A stretch of 44,635 bases of DNA from Ruminococcus sp. (GCF_017464355.1 NZ_JAFUAG010000046.1:1-44635); one strand, 5' to 3'; shown: positions 34,778-44,093, counted from the first letter of the stretch. The notes: generated by a model from the letters alone, not told the origin. Made by a program: numbers and translations.

Positions 34778-34928
34778 TAGAAGCAGGGGTTTATTGTGCA
34801 GATAGCACACAGAAAGCTTTTCACCGTACTTCTATATTTTTCACAGATATTTCACCCTTGGCTTAAAGTACATTTAATCCAGCCCCGCTATACTTATAGA
34901 CAAGATAAAGAAAGCGAGGTAATCACTT

Positions 34929-36266
34929 ATGAAAAAGACTAATATCTATACAGCAATAATAGCCCTGATAATGGCAGTTAACCTGACAGCCTGCGCAGGG
35001 ATCTCGGGCACAGTCACAAACACCGAAGAACAGAACACCCTTACCTCGGCAATGGCAGGGGACACTGTAGAAAACGGCACCACCGAAGTAAAGGCCGTGG
35101 TAAATGACGAGGGCGAGACCGTGGAGATAGTTACAGCCTCCTACACGGGCAGCACAGCAGGTATGCTGGATACCTCTGATATGTTCACCGAAAGGGACCT
35201 TGAACAGACCGCAGATGTTTCCGAGGCAAAATATCTTCAGCTGGCTGACGATGACACCCTCACCATTACAGACGGGGGAGTTTATGTCCTCAGCGGCACC
35301 GCAAAGAACTGCACTGTCAGAGTAGAGGCCGACAGCGAAGAAAAGGTTCAGCTGGTGCTGGACGGCGTACAGATAACCAACGAGGACTTCCCTGCTATAT
35401 ACGTTGTAAGTGCGGACAAGTGCTTTATCACCACCGCTGAGGGCAGCGAGAACACCCTGGCGGTAACAGGCAGTTTTTCCGCCGATGCTGACACCAATAC
35501 CGATGCGGTCATATTCTCAAAGGACGACCTGGTATTCAGCGGCCTGGGCACCCTGAACATATCCTCCGCTTACGGCAACGGCATTTCGGGCAAGGACGAC
35601 CTGAAATTCACAGGGGGCACCTACAACATCGCCGCAGCCCTTGACGCAGTTGAAGCCAACGACTCCATAAGGATATGCGGGGGCAGCTACACCATTTCAT
35701 CGCAGAAGGACGGTCTCCACAGCGAGAACGACGAGGACGACAGCCTGGGCTATATCTACATAGCAGGCGGCACCTTCTCCATAAATGTGGCAAGCGACGG
35801 CATACAGGCCACCACCATTGCCCAGATAGACGGCGGCAGCTTTGATATAACAGCCTCCGAGGGCATTGAGGGCACCTATGTGCAGATAAACGACGGCACC
35901 ATAAACATCAGCGCTTCCGATGACGGCATAAACGCTTCAAATAAGAGCAGTGCCTATAATTCGGTCATAGAATTCAACGGGGGCTGTACCACCATAGTTA
36001 TGGGTCAGGGCGACACTGACGGTGTTGACGCCAACGGCTCCATAATAGTAAACGGCGGAACTATCGATGTCACCGCACAGATGTCCTCCTTCGACTATGA
36101 CGGCTCGGCTGAGTTCAACGGCGGAACTATCATCGTCAACGGTGAAGAAGTCGATGAGATACCCATGAGCATGATGGGCGGCGGCCGCGGCGGAATGATG
36201 GGCGGCATGATGCAAGAAGGCGGTATGCAGCGCGGCGGCAGACACGGCATGATGACTTTGACATAA
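34929..36266 (+). CDS. Carbohydrate-binding-domain (DUF4353-like) lipoprotein with Met/Gly-rich tail
   Basis: 445 residues. The signal ends in LTAC (Cys22). After a linker (to about 90) come rungs of a beta-helix-like array with repeated GG-S/T-(F/Y)-x-I units such as GGTYNIAAALDAVEAND, GGSYTISSQKDGLHSE and GGSFDITASEGIEG, roughly 90-400. This is the carbohydrate-binding DUF4353 type. The last 30 residues are Gly/Met/Arg-rich (MMGGGRGGMMGGMMQEGG) and might bind metal or pack on the wall. It is divergent from the DHHW lipoprotein gene. No catalytic residues are recognised. Confidence 0.8.
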   Translation: MKKTNIYTAIIALIMAVNLTACAGISGTVTNTEEQNTLTSAMAGDTVENGTTEVKAVVNDEGETVEIVTASYTGSTAGMLDTSDMFTERDLEQTADVSEAKYLQLADDDTLTITDGGVYVLSGTAKNCTVRVEADSEEKVQLVLDGVQITNEDFPAIYVVSADKCFITTAEGSENTLAVTGSFSADADTNTDAVIFSKDDLVFSGLGTLNISSAYGNGISGKDDLKFTGGTYNIAAALDAVEANDSIRICGGSYTISSQKDGLHSENDEDDSLGYIYIAGGTFSINVASDGIQATTIAQIDGGSFDITASEGIEGTYVQINDGTINISASDDGINASNKSSAYNSVIEFNGGCTTIVMGQGDTDGVDANGSIIVNGGTIDVTAQMSSFDYDGSAEFNGGTIIVNGEEVDEIPMSMMGGGRGGMMGGMMQEGGMQRGGRHGMMTLT

Positions 36267-36302
36267 ACATATCTATATAAATTCTCCCCTTCTCCGACTC
36301 AG

Positions 36303-36340
36303 GCGGCAGCAGAGCTTTCTGCTGCCGCTGTTTTTTGTCC
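36303..36340 (+). terminator. Terminator of the DUF4353-like gene
   Basis: An 11-bp perfect stem, GCGGCAGCAGA (36303-36313) with TCTGCTGCCGC (36318-36328), then TGTTTTTTG. The following stretch to 36563 shows no gene or clear signal. Confidence 0.9.
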
Positions 36341-36563
36341 GTTCAGCCCGACCACTATATGTTGTGGCCAGGCAAAATAAATGGGCAGATGTGGATATCT
36401 CTATCTTCAAATCGTCGAAAATTTAACGAACTGTCCCAAAGCCCGCCGTGTCGGGAAATGCTGCCGCCGAGGGAAAGGCATGATAATAAAATATGAACCC
36501 GCCTTTGTAAGGTGTGCCAAAATTCCGCGGACGTTATTGTGCAACATTAAATGGTAAAAACGC

Positions 36564-36592
36564 TTGACAAATACTACATCTTGTGTTATTAT
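36564..36592 (+). promoter_or_regulatory. Promoter of the NrdD-like small gene
   Basis: Perfect TTGACA (36564-36569), a 17-base spacer and TATTAT (36587-36592), 43 bases before the ATG. Confidence 0.82.
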
Positions 36593-36634
36593 AGAATACG
36601 CAGTACAACATAATGAAGAAAAGAGGAGAAAATC

Positions 36635-36907
36635 ATGATAAATGTAAATGTTAAGAACGGCGAGCTGACCGAAGAAGAGAAGCAGGCTTATATTTCCAGG
36701 GCTCACGACCTTTATCCCGGCAAGGCTATCGACTCTATAGACATCTCACTGGACGGCGACTATGCTGAGGTAGATTATCACTTCTCCGCAGTACCTTTCC
36801 AGAGGATAAGACGTATCACAGGCTACCTGGTAGGCACCCTTGACAGGTTTAATGATGCTAAGCGCCACGAGGTAGAGGACAGAGTTAAGCACGGTATCGT
36901 AAGCTAG
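36635..36907 (+). CDS. Small stand-alone protein like the C-terminal part of anaerobic ribonucleotide reductase (NrdD-like)
   Basis: 90 residues, GAGGAG before the ATG. The C-terminal half (QRIRRITGYLVGTLDRFNDA then KRHEVEDRVKH) follows the pattern of the last segment of class III reductase NrdD, R-RI-GYL, N--K--E--DRVKH. It lacks the zinc-site cysteines and the glycyl-radical loop. The N-terminal half (VKNGELTEEEKQAYISRAHD) is a separate short domain. So it is no reductase by itself. It may be a partner or a repurposed fragment. It is monocistronic with a strong promoter, pointing to real expression. Confidence 0.75.
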   Translation: MINVNVKNGELTEEEKQAYISRAHDLYPGKAIDSIDISLDGDYAEVDYHFSAVPFQRIRRITGYLVGTLDRFNDAKRHEVEDRVKHGIVS

Positions 36908-37096
36908 TTCTGTTTAAATATCGGATAAAATTTATTTTTATTGCAGGCCGTTCCGGAAATATTCGGGGCGGCATTTTTGCGCCCCTGCGGAAACTTTACC
37001 GTTTTCGTAAATTTTTTCTCTGACCTATTGCAATTTCCGACAAAAACGGTTATAATAGTAGAAAAGCCGCAAGGTAACAAAAAGGAGGAAAATAAC

Positions 37097-37306
37097 ATGG
37101 CATATTCTGTTACCAAGGATACCGTTATCGGCGATATCCTCGATACCGATTTTGACGTTGCTCCCCTGTTTCTTGAAATAGGTATGCATTGTCTGGGCTG
37201 CCCCGCTTCAAGAGGCGAGACTATCGAGCAGGCCTGTGCCGTTCACGGCACCGATCCTGAGAACCTCGTAGCCAAGCTGAATGAGCATTTCGCAGCAAAG
37301 GGCTAA
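37097..37306 (+). CDS. DUF1858-domain protein
   Basis: 69 residues from the ATG at 37097 (AAAGGAGG upstream), though the frame runs back to 36941. The whole protein is one DUF1858 domain: VTKDTVIGDILDTDFDVAPL, FLEIGMHCLGCPAS with a CxxC pair (Cys-Leu-Gly-Cys), and a C-terminal helix. The domain is often linked to hybrid-cluster proteins and to sulfur or redox proteins in anaerobes, with the cysteines thought to form a disulfide or bind metal. Here it stands alone and function is open. Confidence 0.88.
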   Translation: MAYSVTKDTVIGDILDTDFDVAPLFLEIGMHCLGCPASRGETIEQACAVHGTDPENLVAKLNEHFAAKG

Positions 37307-37344
37307 AGAAGGCAAAAAAGCAACCGCAGATAAGGTCGTTTTAT

Positions 37345-37389
37345 CATCGGGGGAAACCTTTTTTATAAGGGTGTCCCCCGATGTTTTTT
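37345..37389 (+). terminator. Terminator after the DUF1858 gene
   Basis: CATCGGGGG (37345-37353) pairs with CCCCCGATG (37375-37383), followed by six T. Confidence 0.88.
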
Positions 37390-37451
37390 CGCTATCCCCC
37401 CCCTTTCGGCCGAGTGCGCTGCTGTTCGGGCTGATTTTCACATATATACTA

Positions 37452-37480
37452 TTGACAAGAATTGTGCTAAGTGATAAAAT
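37452..37480 (+). promoter_or_regulatory. Promoter of the diacylglycerol-kinase-family gene
   Basis: Perfect TTGACA (37452-37457), a 17-base spacer and TAAAAT (37475-37480). Confidence 0.78.
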
Positions 37481-37537
37481 CAATATAGATAGATGAGATA
37501 CTTCTGCGCAGCTGCGCGGCAGACATGGAGGACAATG

Positions 37538-38575
37538 ATGAAGAAACTGCTTTTCGTATTCAACCCCTTTGCAGGCAAGGGACAGATCAAAAACGAACTT
37601 TTCAATATAGTGGATATTTTTACCAAGGCAGACTATGATGTCACCGTTTACCCCACCCAGGCTGCGGGGGACGGGGGGCGAAAGCTCCGCGAAGAAGCAG
37701 CAAACTATGATATGGTAGTGGCAAGCGGCGGCGACGGTACCCTGAGCGAAGCGGTATCCGCCATGATAGACCTGGAAAAGAAGGTGCCCCTGGGCTATAT
37801 CCCCGCAGGCTCCACCAACGATGTGGCCATGTCCCTGGGACTGCCCCGCAACCCCGTTGAATGTGCCAATGCCATTATCAACGGTGTGTTCTTCGATTAC
37901 GACATAGGCCTTTTCAACGGCGAGAGGAACTTTGTTTATGTGGCTGCCTTCGGGGCTTTCACCTCGGTCTCCTACGAGACGCCTCAGGAGTACAAGAACC
38001 GTTTCGGCCATGCGGCTTACCTGGTGGAGGCTTTGCGCCGTATCAACGAGATACGGGGCTATGACCTGACTATCGAGCATGACGGAGAGGTCATCGAGGG
38101 CAGCTTTGCCCTGGGGCTCATCTCCAATTCGCAGTCTATCGCGGGCATGAAGAACTTCATTCAGGACGGGGTGTGCTATGATGACGGGCTTTTTGAGGTC
38201 TGCCTGATAAGGACCCCGAGCAACCCTATCGAACTCAGCAGTATACTGGCCGAGGCTGCCATAAACAAGCTGACAGGCCCCAGCTTTGTGACCTTCAAGA
38301 CCTCGCGGCTGACCGTGAAGAGCAAGCAGCCCCTGGCCTGGACCCTGGACGGCGAATCGGGGGGCGTGCATGACGATGTGGAGATACGCAACCTCAAGCA
38401 GGCTATACGGCTGAAAATAGGCTTCAACGAGATAACCGCCGAGCAGGAGTTCGTGCGGCTGCAGGCCCCTGCGGAAAAGCTGCTGAGCCTGAGTGCCGAG
38501 GAATACTTCAAGGACAGGGATATGCCTGACCTGCTACAGGAGAATGATGACATCGCTGAGGACGATGATATGTAA
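37538..38575 (+). CDS. Diacylglycerol/lipid kinase family protein (YegS/DgkB type)
   Basis: 345 residues from the ATG at 37538, five bases after GGAGGA; an adjacent ATG at 37535 and a longer frame from 37493 are less likely. The nucleotide-binding fold shows NPFAGKG, the SGGDGTLSEAV catalytic loop and IPAGSTNDVAMSLGLP, all classic for this family. It phosphorylates diacylglycerol or a related lipid at the inner face of the membrane. The acidic tail (QENDDIAEDDD) is unusual in length. DgkB is the best guess among family members. Confidence 0.9.
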   Translation: MKKLLFVFNPFAGKGQIKNELFNIVDIFTKADYDVTVYPTQAAGDGGRKLREEAANYDMVVASGGDGTLSEAVSAMIDLEKKVPLGYIPAGSTNDVAMSLGLPRNPVECANAIINGVFFDYDIGLFNGERNFVYVAAFGAFTSVSYETPQEYKNRFGHAAYLVEALRRINEIRGYDLTIEHDGEVIEGSFALGLISNSQSIAGMKNFIQDGVCYDDGLFEVCLIRTPSNPIELSSILAEAAINKLTGPSFVTFKTSRLTVKSKQPLAWTLDGESGGVHDDVEIRNLKQAIRLKIGFNEITAEQEFVRLQAPAEKLLSLSAEEYFKDRDMPDLLQENDDIAEDDDM

Positions 38576-38598
38576 GCTGTCTTCGCAGATTTTTTTAT

Positions 38599-38627
38599 TT
38601 GAAATTTCAGGTGTGCTGTGATATACT
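38599..38627 (+). promoter_or_regulatory. Promoter abutting the MITE-like element
   Basis: TTGAAA (38599-38604), a 17-base spacer and TATACT (38622-38627). The very next base starts the palindromic element, so transcripts would begin inside it. Confidence 0.65.
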
Positions 38628-38730
38628 TATAGCAATCCAACTTTTTAAATTCACAAAATCCAGTCGCAAAAGCTCGGATCTATGGATTTTGTGACTGGAT
38701 TTTGTCTGAATTTTAAGGCGGATTGCTATA
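38628..38730. repeat. MITE-like palindromic element, 103 bp
   Basis: The ends TATAGCAATCC (38628-38638) and GGATTGCTATA (38720-38730) are perfect inverted repeats. Inside, AAATTCACAAAATCCAGTC pairs with GACTGGATTTTGTCTGAATTT with few mismatches. It encodes nothing, so it is a non-autonomous element by shape. TA at the tips recalls IS630/mariner-type targets. Position: between a promoter and the gene at 38784. Confidence 0.8.
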
Positions 38731-38783
38731 GTACATCGAAAGACAAAGAAAAAACGAACGAAGACAGAATGGAGTGAACTGTT

Positions 38784-39287
38784 ATGAAGATAACTTCCGC
38801 ACAGGCAGCAAAGATACTTAGAAAATACAACGTTGATTACGCTAACCTGGCTAGTGCCGAGCGCAGCGCAAAGGTCTTCAACGCAGCCGTAGGCGAGGAC
38901 GTTGAGGAGCTGCGTCCCGAATACGACTACACCGATACCCAGCAGAAGCTGGACGAGCTGGACGAGAAGGTGAGAAAGCTGAAGCACACCATAAACATCT
39001 TCAATGCCACCACCGTGGTGCCCGATTTCGGCATGACCATTGACCAGGTACTGGTATACATGGGTCAGCTGAGCAGGAAGATGAACAAGCTGTACGACAT
39101 GATGAGCGTCCTGCCAAAGCAGCGCTGCGAAACTACCCGTTTCAGCAATATAATCGACTACACCTACACCAACTACGACCCCGCACAGGCAAAGGCTGAC
39201 TACGAAAAGACCAGCGATACCCTCGCAAGACTGCAGACAGCTCTTGACCTGGTGAACAGCACCGTGACCTTCGAGGCGGATATCTGA
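38784..39287 (+). CDS. Conserved-looking coiled-coil protein (possibly DIP1984-like)
   Basis: 167 residues, no signal peptide or membrane helix. The middle is helical and rich in Leu/Lys/Asp (TQQKLDELDEKVRKLKHTIN), then IFNATTVVPDFGMTIDQVLVYM, a segment that reminds me of the DIP1984/septicolysin-like family. That assignment is from memory of the motif and is weak. The weak ribosome site (TGGAGTGAAC) and the MITE-like leader suggest modest expression. The protein is likely cytoplasmic; function unknown. Confidence 0.75.
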   Translation: MKITSAQAAKILRKYNVDYANLASAERSAKVFNAAVGEDVEELRPEYDYTDTQQKLDELDEKVRKLKHTINIFNATTVVPDFGMTIDQVLVYMGQLSRKMNKLYDMMSVLPKQRCETTRFSNIIDYTYTNYDPAQAKADYEKTSDTLARLQTALDLVNSTVTFEADI

Positions 39288-39500
39288 TGAAGATATCTGC
39301 CTGACATAAAGGCTTTCCCGTTGCCCCCTGCTACTCAAATATTATGTTTTTTAACAGCGTTCAGTGTTCAGCGTTATCCTTTATAAGTTATTCCCTTTTG
39401 TTATTGAATAAGGTCCAATGTTAAAAAATAGTGTTTTACTGAATTTCGCGCAGGTGCGGCATAAAAGCTTTCGCCGCGGAAGCACGGTCATAAACGGCAG

Positions 39501-39541
39501 CCCCCGTCCGAGGAACACCTCGGGCGGGGGTCTTTGTTTTA
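39501..39541 (+). terminator. Strong intrinsic terminator in the gap before enolase
   Basis: A 13-base stem, CCCCCGTCCGAGG (39501-39513) with CCTCGGGCGGGGG (39518-39530), then TCTTTGTTTTATT. It lies over 200 bases from the preceding gene, so it might end a separate small RNA rather than that gene. The stretch 39288-39500 shows no gene. Confidence 0.85.
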
Positions 39542-39567
39542 TTGGTTTTTACGACAGCTTCCTCCCC

Positions 39568-39596
39568 TTGACAAATAGCGTGAAACGTGGTATGAT
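39568..39596 (+). promoter_or_regulatory. Enolase promoter
   Basis: Perfect TTGACA (39568-39573), a 17-base spacer and TATGAT (39591-39596). Two short palindromes follow in the leader (39606-39621 and 39631-39646). Confidence 0.85.
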
Positions 39597-39604
39597 ATGT
39601 GTAG

Positions 39605-40972
<1,368 letters not shown>

Positions 40973-41005
40973 TCTTTCTTCTCAAACCCTTACTATGATA
41001 CACGT

Positions 41006-41035
41006 CCCCGCAACAGCGGGGGCGCGTTTTTTTTA
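41006..41035 (+). terminator. Enolase terminator
   Basis: CCCCGC (41006-41011) pairs with GCGGGG (41016-41021), then GCGCG and eight T. Confidence 0.85.
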
Positions 41036-41040
41036 CTGCA

Positions 41041-41075
41041 AATAAAAACCCCCGACGGAGCATATCCGTCGGGGG
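41041..41075 (-). terminator. rplJL terminator
   Basis: CCCCCGACGGA (41049-41059) pairs with TCCGTCGGGGG (41065-41075), followed on the minus strand by five U. Confidence 0.9.
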
Positions 41076-41095
41076 AATATCTGCAAAAAGTGAAA

Positions 41096-41467
41096 TTACT
41101 TCAGCTCTACAGTTGCGCCTGCAGCTTCCAGCTTAGCCTTGATCTCCTCAGCCTCAGCCTTAGGAGCAGCCTCCTTGATAGCCTTAGGAGCTTCCTCGAC
41201 CAGAGCCTTAGCCTCCTTCAGGCCCAGACCAGTGATCTCCTTAACAGCCTTGATAACAGCCATCTTCTGATCGCCGAAGGATGCCAGTACAACGTCGAAC
41301 TCAGTCTTCTCAGCCTCAGCTGCTGCGCCGCCTGCTGCGGGGCCTGCTGCTGCTACAACTGCGGTAACACCGAACTCCTCCTGGATAGCGTCAACGAGCT
41401 CTTTCAGTTCGAGAACAGACAGAGTCTTGATCTCTTCTACAAAATTCATAATCTTCTCAGAAGCCAT
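41096..41467 (-). CDS. rplL: Ribosomal protein L7/L12
   Basis: 123 residues. It forms the flexible stalk that recruits translation factors. The N-terminal dimer helices ([20 protein letters not shown]), the Ala/Gly-rich hinge ([18 protein letters not shown]) and the C-terminal domain ([20 protein letters not shown]) are all present. It follows rplJ by 85 bases and precedes a strong terminator, the usual order. Confidence 0.98.
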   Translation of the reverse strand: MASEKIMNFVEEIKTLSVLELKELVDAIQEEFGVTAVVAAAGPAAGGAAAEAEKTEFDVVLASFGDQKMAVIKAVKEITGLGLKEAKALVEEAPKAIKEAAPKAEAEEIKAKLEAAGATVELK

Positions 41468-41552
41468 GATTAAAATCTCCTTTATAATATAATAATTTCC
41501 GCGGACTATTTATGCCGCCCGCATTGGCATCATGCTGCTGCGGATATATCCG

Positions 41553-42065
41553 TTAGGCAGCGTCGCCGCCTTCCTTGTCGGCAAGAGCCTGAAGGGTAGC
41601 AGCCAGCTTCTGCATGGGGCCCTGAAGGGAGCCGACCAGCATAGCGAGCAGGGTATCTCTGGAAGGTATCTTGGACAGTGCTGTAACGCCAGCCTCGTCA
41701 TAGATCTCAGAGCCGATGTAACCTGCCTTCAGCTTGAACTTCTCGTTCTTGGTGTCCTCGACGAACTTACCGAGGATCCTTGCGGGAGCAGTCTGATCGT
41801 CATCGGAAACAGCGATAGCAGTTGTGCCTTCCAGCACGCCTGTGATATCATCAAGACCTGCGTTCTTGAATGCAAATCTCAGCATTGTGTTCTTCTCAAC
41901 GAAGTACTTGACGCCAGCCTCTCTCATTTCCTTTCTGAGCTTGGTATCCTCCTCAACGGTGATACCCTCGTAGCTTACCAGAACGCCTGCTGCGGAGTTC
42001 TTGATCAGCTCGGTCAGCTCATTGACTCTTTCCTGCTTGGCAAGTAAAGTCTTCTCACTTGGCAT
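41553..42065 (-). CDS. rplJ: Ribosomal protein L10
   Basis: 170 residues. It anchors L7/L12 dimers to the ribosome and, with them, represses its own mRNA. The start MPSEKTLLAKQERVNELTEL, the central GVKYFVEKNTMLRFAFKNAG and the C-terminal stalk-binding helix (LQALADKEGGDAA) are typical. It has an L10 leader upstream for autogenous control. No rplK-rplA lies upstream in this window. Confidence 0.97.
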   Translation of the reverse strand: MPSEKTLLAKQERVNELTELIKNSAAGVLVSYEGITVEEDTKLRKEMREAGVKYFVEKNTMLRFAFKNAGLDDITGVLEGTTAIAVSDDDQTAPARILGKFVEDTKNEKFKLKAGYIGSEIYDEAGVTALSKIPSRDTLLAMLVGSLQGPMQKLAATLQALADKEGGDAA

Positions 42066-42084
42066 TTCTTAAATTCACCTCTTT

Positions 42085-42225
42085 GCAGTTTTCTCGCAAA
42101 GCGTAATCTAATAAAAAGATCCCTTTCGTCCAAAGACAAAAGAGAACACAAAGTCATTATGACAATGCTTTCTTTTCCTCGGTCGGGCTTACCTTTGTGC
42201 CGACTGTCTTTAGAATACGAATGCT
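42085..42225 (-). ncRNA. L10 leader (autoregulatory rplJL leader RNA)
   Basis: In the 165 bases between promoter and rplJ, the transcribed strand carries AAAGACAGTCGGCACAAAGG and then GTAAGCCCGACCGAGG (about 42178-42212), the conserved core of the Firmicute ribosomal L10 leader. The GTCGG/CCGAC pair is visible. L10-(L12)4 binding here would lower translation of rplJL. Borders are approximate. Confidence 0.78.
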
Positions 42226-42230
42226 TATAT

Positions 42231-42259
42231 ATTATACCAGACCCCCGACATTTTGTCAA
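42231..42259 (-). promoter_or_regulatory. rplJL promoter
   Basis: On the minus strand a perfect TTGACA (42254-42259), a 17-base spacer and a perfect TATAAT (42231-42236). Confidence 0.9.
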
Positions 42260-42338
42260 GGGGTCTGCAAAAATTAATGTAAACTTTTTGTAAACGTCCG
42301 AGCTTCGCCCCCTTTCGCACTATAGCTGCGGTATCATT

Positions 42339-42376
42339 CAGGTGAGCAAACACGCTCTCACCCGTGTTACTCACCT
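42339..42376. other. Long hairpin after spo0A
   Basis: CAGGTGAGCAAACACG pairs with CGTGTTACTCACCTG (one bulge, one G:U), loop of about eight bases. No U-run follows on either strand, so it is not a classical terminator; it may cap the 3' end of spo0A mRNA. Confidence 0.55.
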
Positions 42377-42390
42377 GTCCGCAGAAAAAT

Positions 42391-43173
42391 TCAGGCTGAA
42401 ACTGCCGCGCGGAATTTCAGGCAGATCTTATCGGTTATCAGCGCGATGAACTCGCTGTTGGTGGGCTTGCCCTTGCCTGTGTTTATAGTATACCCGAAGA
42501 AGCTGTTCAGGGTGTCGATATCGCCCCTGTCCCAGGCTATCTCTATGGCATGGCGGATAGCCCTTTCCACACGGGAGGGTGTGGTGGCAAACTTTTTGGC
42601 CACGGCGGGGTACAACAGCTTGGTCACGCTCTCCAGCATCTCCTTGTCGTTCACCGAGCAGATTATAGCTTCACGGAGATAGTGGTAGCCCTTTATGTGG
42701 GCAGGCACACCTATACGGTGTATCATATCCGTGACTATTATCTCCAGGTTGGCGGGGTTCTGCCTTGCTCTGGCAAAATTTCCCTCGGGGGAGATATCGG
42801 TGTCTATATCCAGCATGGCCTTTATGCGGTCGCCCAGCACCTTGACATCAAAGGGCTTTAGCATGAAGTAGGAGGCCCCTGCGGTCATCACCTGGTTTTC
42901 TATAAAGCTGTTCTCGTAGGCGCTGGTCACTATGAAAAGGGGCTTTTTATCCAGCTTTTCGGCCTTGCGGATAAGCTCTATGGCATCAAGCCCCGGCATT
43001 ACCGCGTCAACTATGACCACATCGGGAAGCTCGTTTTTCACCGCATCGTATATGACCAGCCCGTCCTTCTGGCGGGTTATTACAAAGAAGCCTGAGTTCC
43101 TCAGTGTTGCCGCACAGAACACCCCGTACTGCGCTGAATCATCGCCTATAAGTATCTTTATCTTGTTTTGCAT
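42391..43173 (-). CDS. spo0A: Sporulation master regulator Spo0A
   Basis: 260 residues, GGAGG upstream. The receiver has the acidic pair in IGDDSAQYG, phospho-acceptor Asp56 in [12 protein letters not shown] and the Lys in FMLKPFDVK. The C-terminal effector domain is very well conserved: [31 protein letters not shown] and [20 protein letters not shown]. Phosphorylated Spo0A binds TGTCGAA boxes and starts sporulation or stationary-phase programmes. All functional residues look intact. It stands alone; no spoIVB is adjacent in the window, though that is its usual neighbour. Confidence 0.95.
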   Translation of the reverse strand: MQNKIKILIGDDSAQYGVFCAATLRNSGFFVITRQKDGLVIYDAVKNELPDVVIVDAVMPGLDAIELIRKAEKLDKKPLFIVTSAYENSFIENQVMTAGASYFMLKPFDVKVLGDRIKAMLDIDTDISPEGNFARARQNPANLEIIVTDMIHRIGVPAHIKGYHYLREAIICSVNDKEMLESVTKLLYPAVAKKFATTPSRVERAIRHAIEIAWDRGDIDTLNSFFGYTINTGKGKPTNSEFIALITDKICLKFRAAVSA

Positions 43174-43241
43174 TATGTAAAACCTCCATGTTTATTATTG
43201 TGTTCATATTGCCCGGGTCATTAACTTTATGTCATGCTAAT

Positions 43242-43270
43242 ATTTTAACACAATTAAACTTATAATGCAA
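43242..43270 (-). promoter_or_regulatory. spo0A promoter
   Basis: On the minus strand TTGCAT (43265-43270), a 17-base spacer and TAAAAT (43242-43247), about 70 bases before the ATG. A single 0A-box-like TTCGACA lies upstream at 43300-43306. Confidence 0.6.
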
Positions 43271-43363
43271 TAGGTTTTTCTGAAAATCGCCATAAACTTT
43301 TCGACACAGCCGCGTAAAATGGCTTATATTATCTGCTTGTTTGCGCCGTATCGACATCAGGTG

Positions 43364-43417
43364 AGCCAAAAGCTGTCCGGGCTAATATATTCACATCAGT
43401 TTGACAGGCTTTTGGCT
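43364..43417. repeat. Inverted repeat between spo0A and gtrA
   Basis: AGCCAAAAGC (43364-43373) is a perfect inverse of GCTTTTGGCT (43408-43417), and the inner GTC/GAC extends the pairing. The loop is large. No U-run follows. Apart from promoters, nothing else is seen in 43174-43550. Confidence 0.5.
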
Positions 43418-43487
43418 GTATCATGGCATTTCGTCAATTATCCGACGGTTTTTCGCAATAATCGGCAGGCCGTGACAAGGGCTGTTC

Positions 43488-43516
43488 TTGACGGGCGGGG
43501 CAAAAAAGTGTATAAT
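43488..43516 (+). promoter_or_regulatory. gtrA promoter
   Basis: TTGACG (43488-43493), a 17-base spacer and a perfect TATAAT (43511-43516), 34 bases before the chosen ATG. Confidence 0.8.
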
Positions 43517-43550
43517 GGTAAAGACTTCTTTAATGGAAAGGAAACCGTCA

Positions 43551-44045
43551 ATGGAAACCAACGAAAAGAAAGATATCTTCGATAAGATAATGGGCTGGGG
43601 TTTTCTGAAAGTCTTCGAGCCTTTTTACAGGAAAAACAAGGAGGTACTGCTGTACCTGTTCTTCGGGGTGATGACCACGGTGGTCAGCTTTATCACCGCC
43701 GGCATAGCCAAAGTCCTCCTGGAAAAAATAGGCGCGGGCAGCGGGGTAGTGGTGAACGTAAGCACCGTGTTCTCCTGGATATGCTCGGTGACTTTCGCCT
43801 ACATCACCAACAGGATATGGGTCTTCGAGTCCACTGCAAAGGGCGCTTCTGCCATTATCAGGGAGGGTGCCTCGTTCTACGGCGGCAGGCTTTTCACCCT
43901 GCTGGTGGAAGCCGTCATCATGAACATAGGCTACGACCGCCTGGGCTTCAACTACTGGCTGACCAAGATAGCCGCCAACGTCATCGTTATAATACTCAAC
44001 TACGTCATCAGCAAACTGCTGGTCTTCAGAAAAGCCAAAGACTGA
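43551..44045 (+). CDS. GtrA-family membrane protein
   Basis: 164 residues from the ATG at 43551, with AAAGGAAA upstream and the promoter at 43488-43516 inside the longer frame, which rules out the earlier start. Four membrane helices are visible (about 32-53, 64-85, 104-123, 132-152), with the family features FFGVMTTVVSF, FAYITNRIWVFES and NYVISKLLVF. GtrA proteins are thought to flip polyprenol-linked sugars for glycan decoration. No glycosyltransferase partner is adjacent, and an IS3 element is inserted just downstream, perhaps cutting an operon. Confidence 0.88.
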   Translation: METNEKKDIFDKIMGWGFLKVFEPFYRKNKEVLLYLFFGVMTTVVSFITAGIAKVLLEKIGAGSGVVVNVSTVFSWICSVTFAYITNRIWVFESTAKGASAIIREGASFYGGRLFTLLVEAVIMNIGYDRLGFNYWLTKIAANVIVIILNYVISKLLVFRKAKD

Positions 44046-44093
44046 AAATATAAAGAGCGTCAGCGGGTTGAACCGCCCCAGTAAAAACGTACA

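Noticed and set aside
42339-42376. Intrinsic terminator of spo0A
   Set aside because: Strong stem but no U-run on either strand, so it is listed as a hairpin of unknown role.
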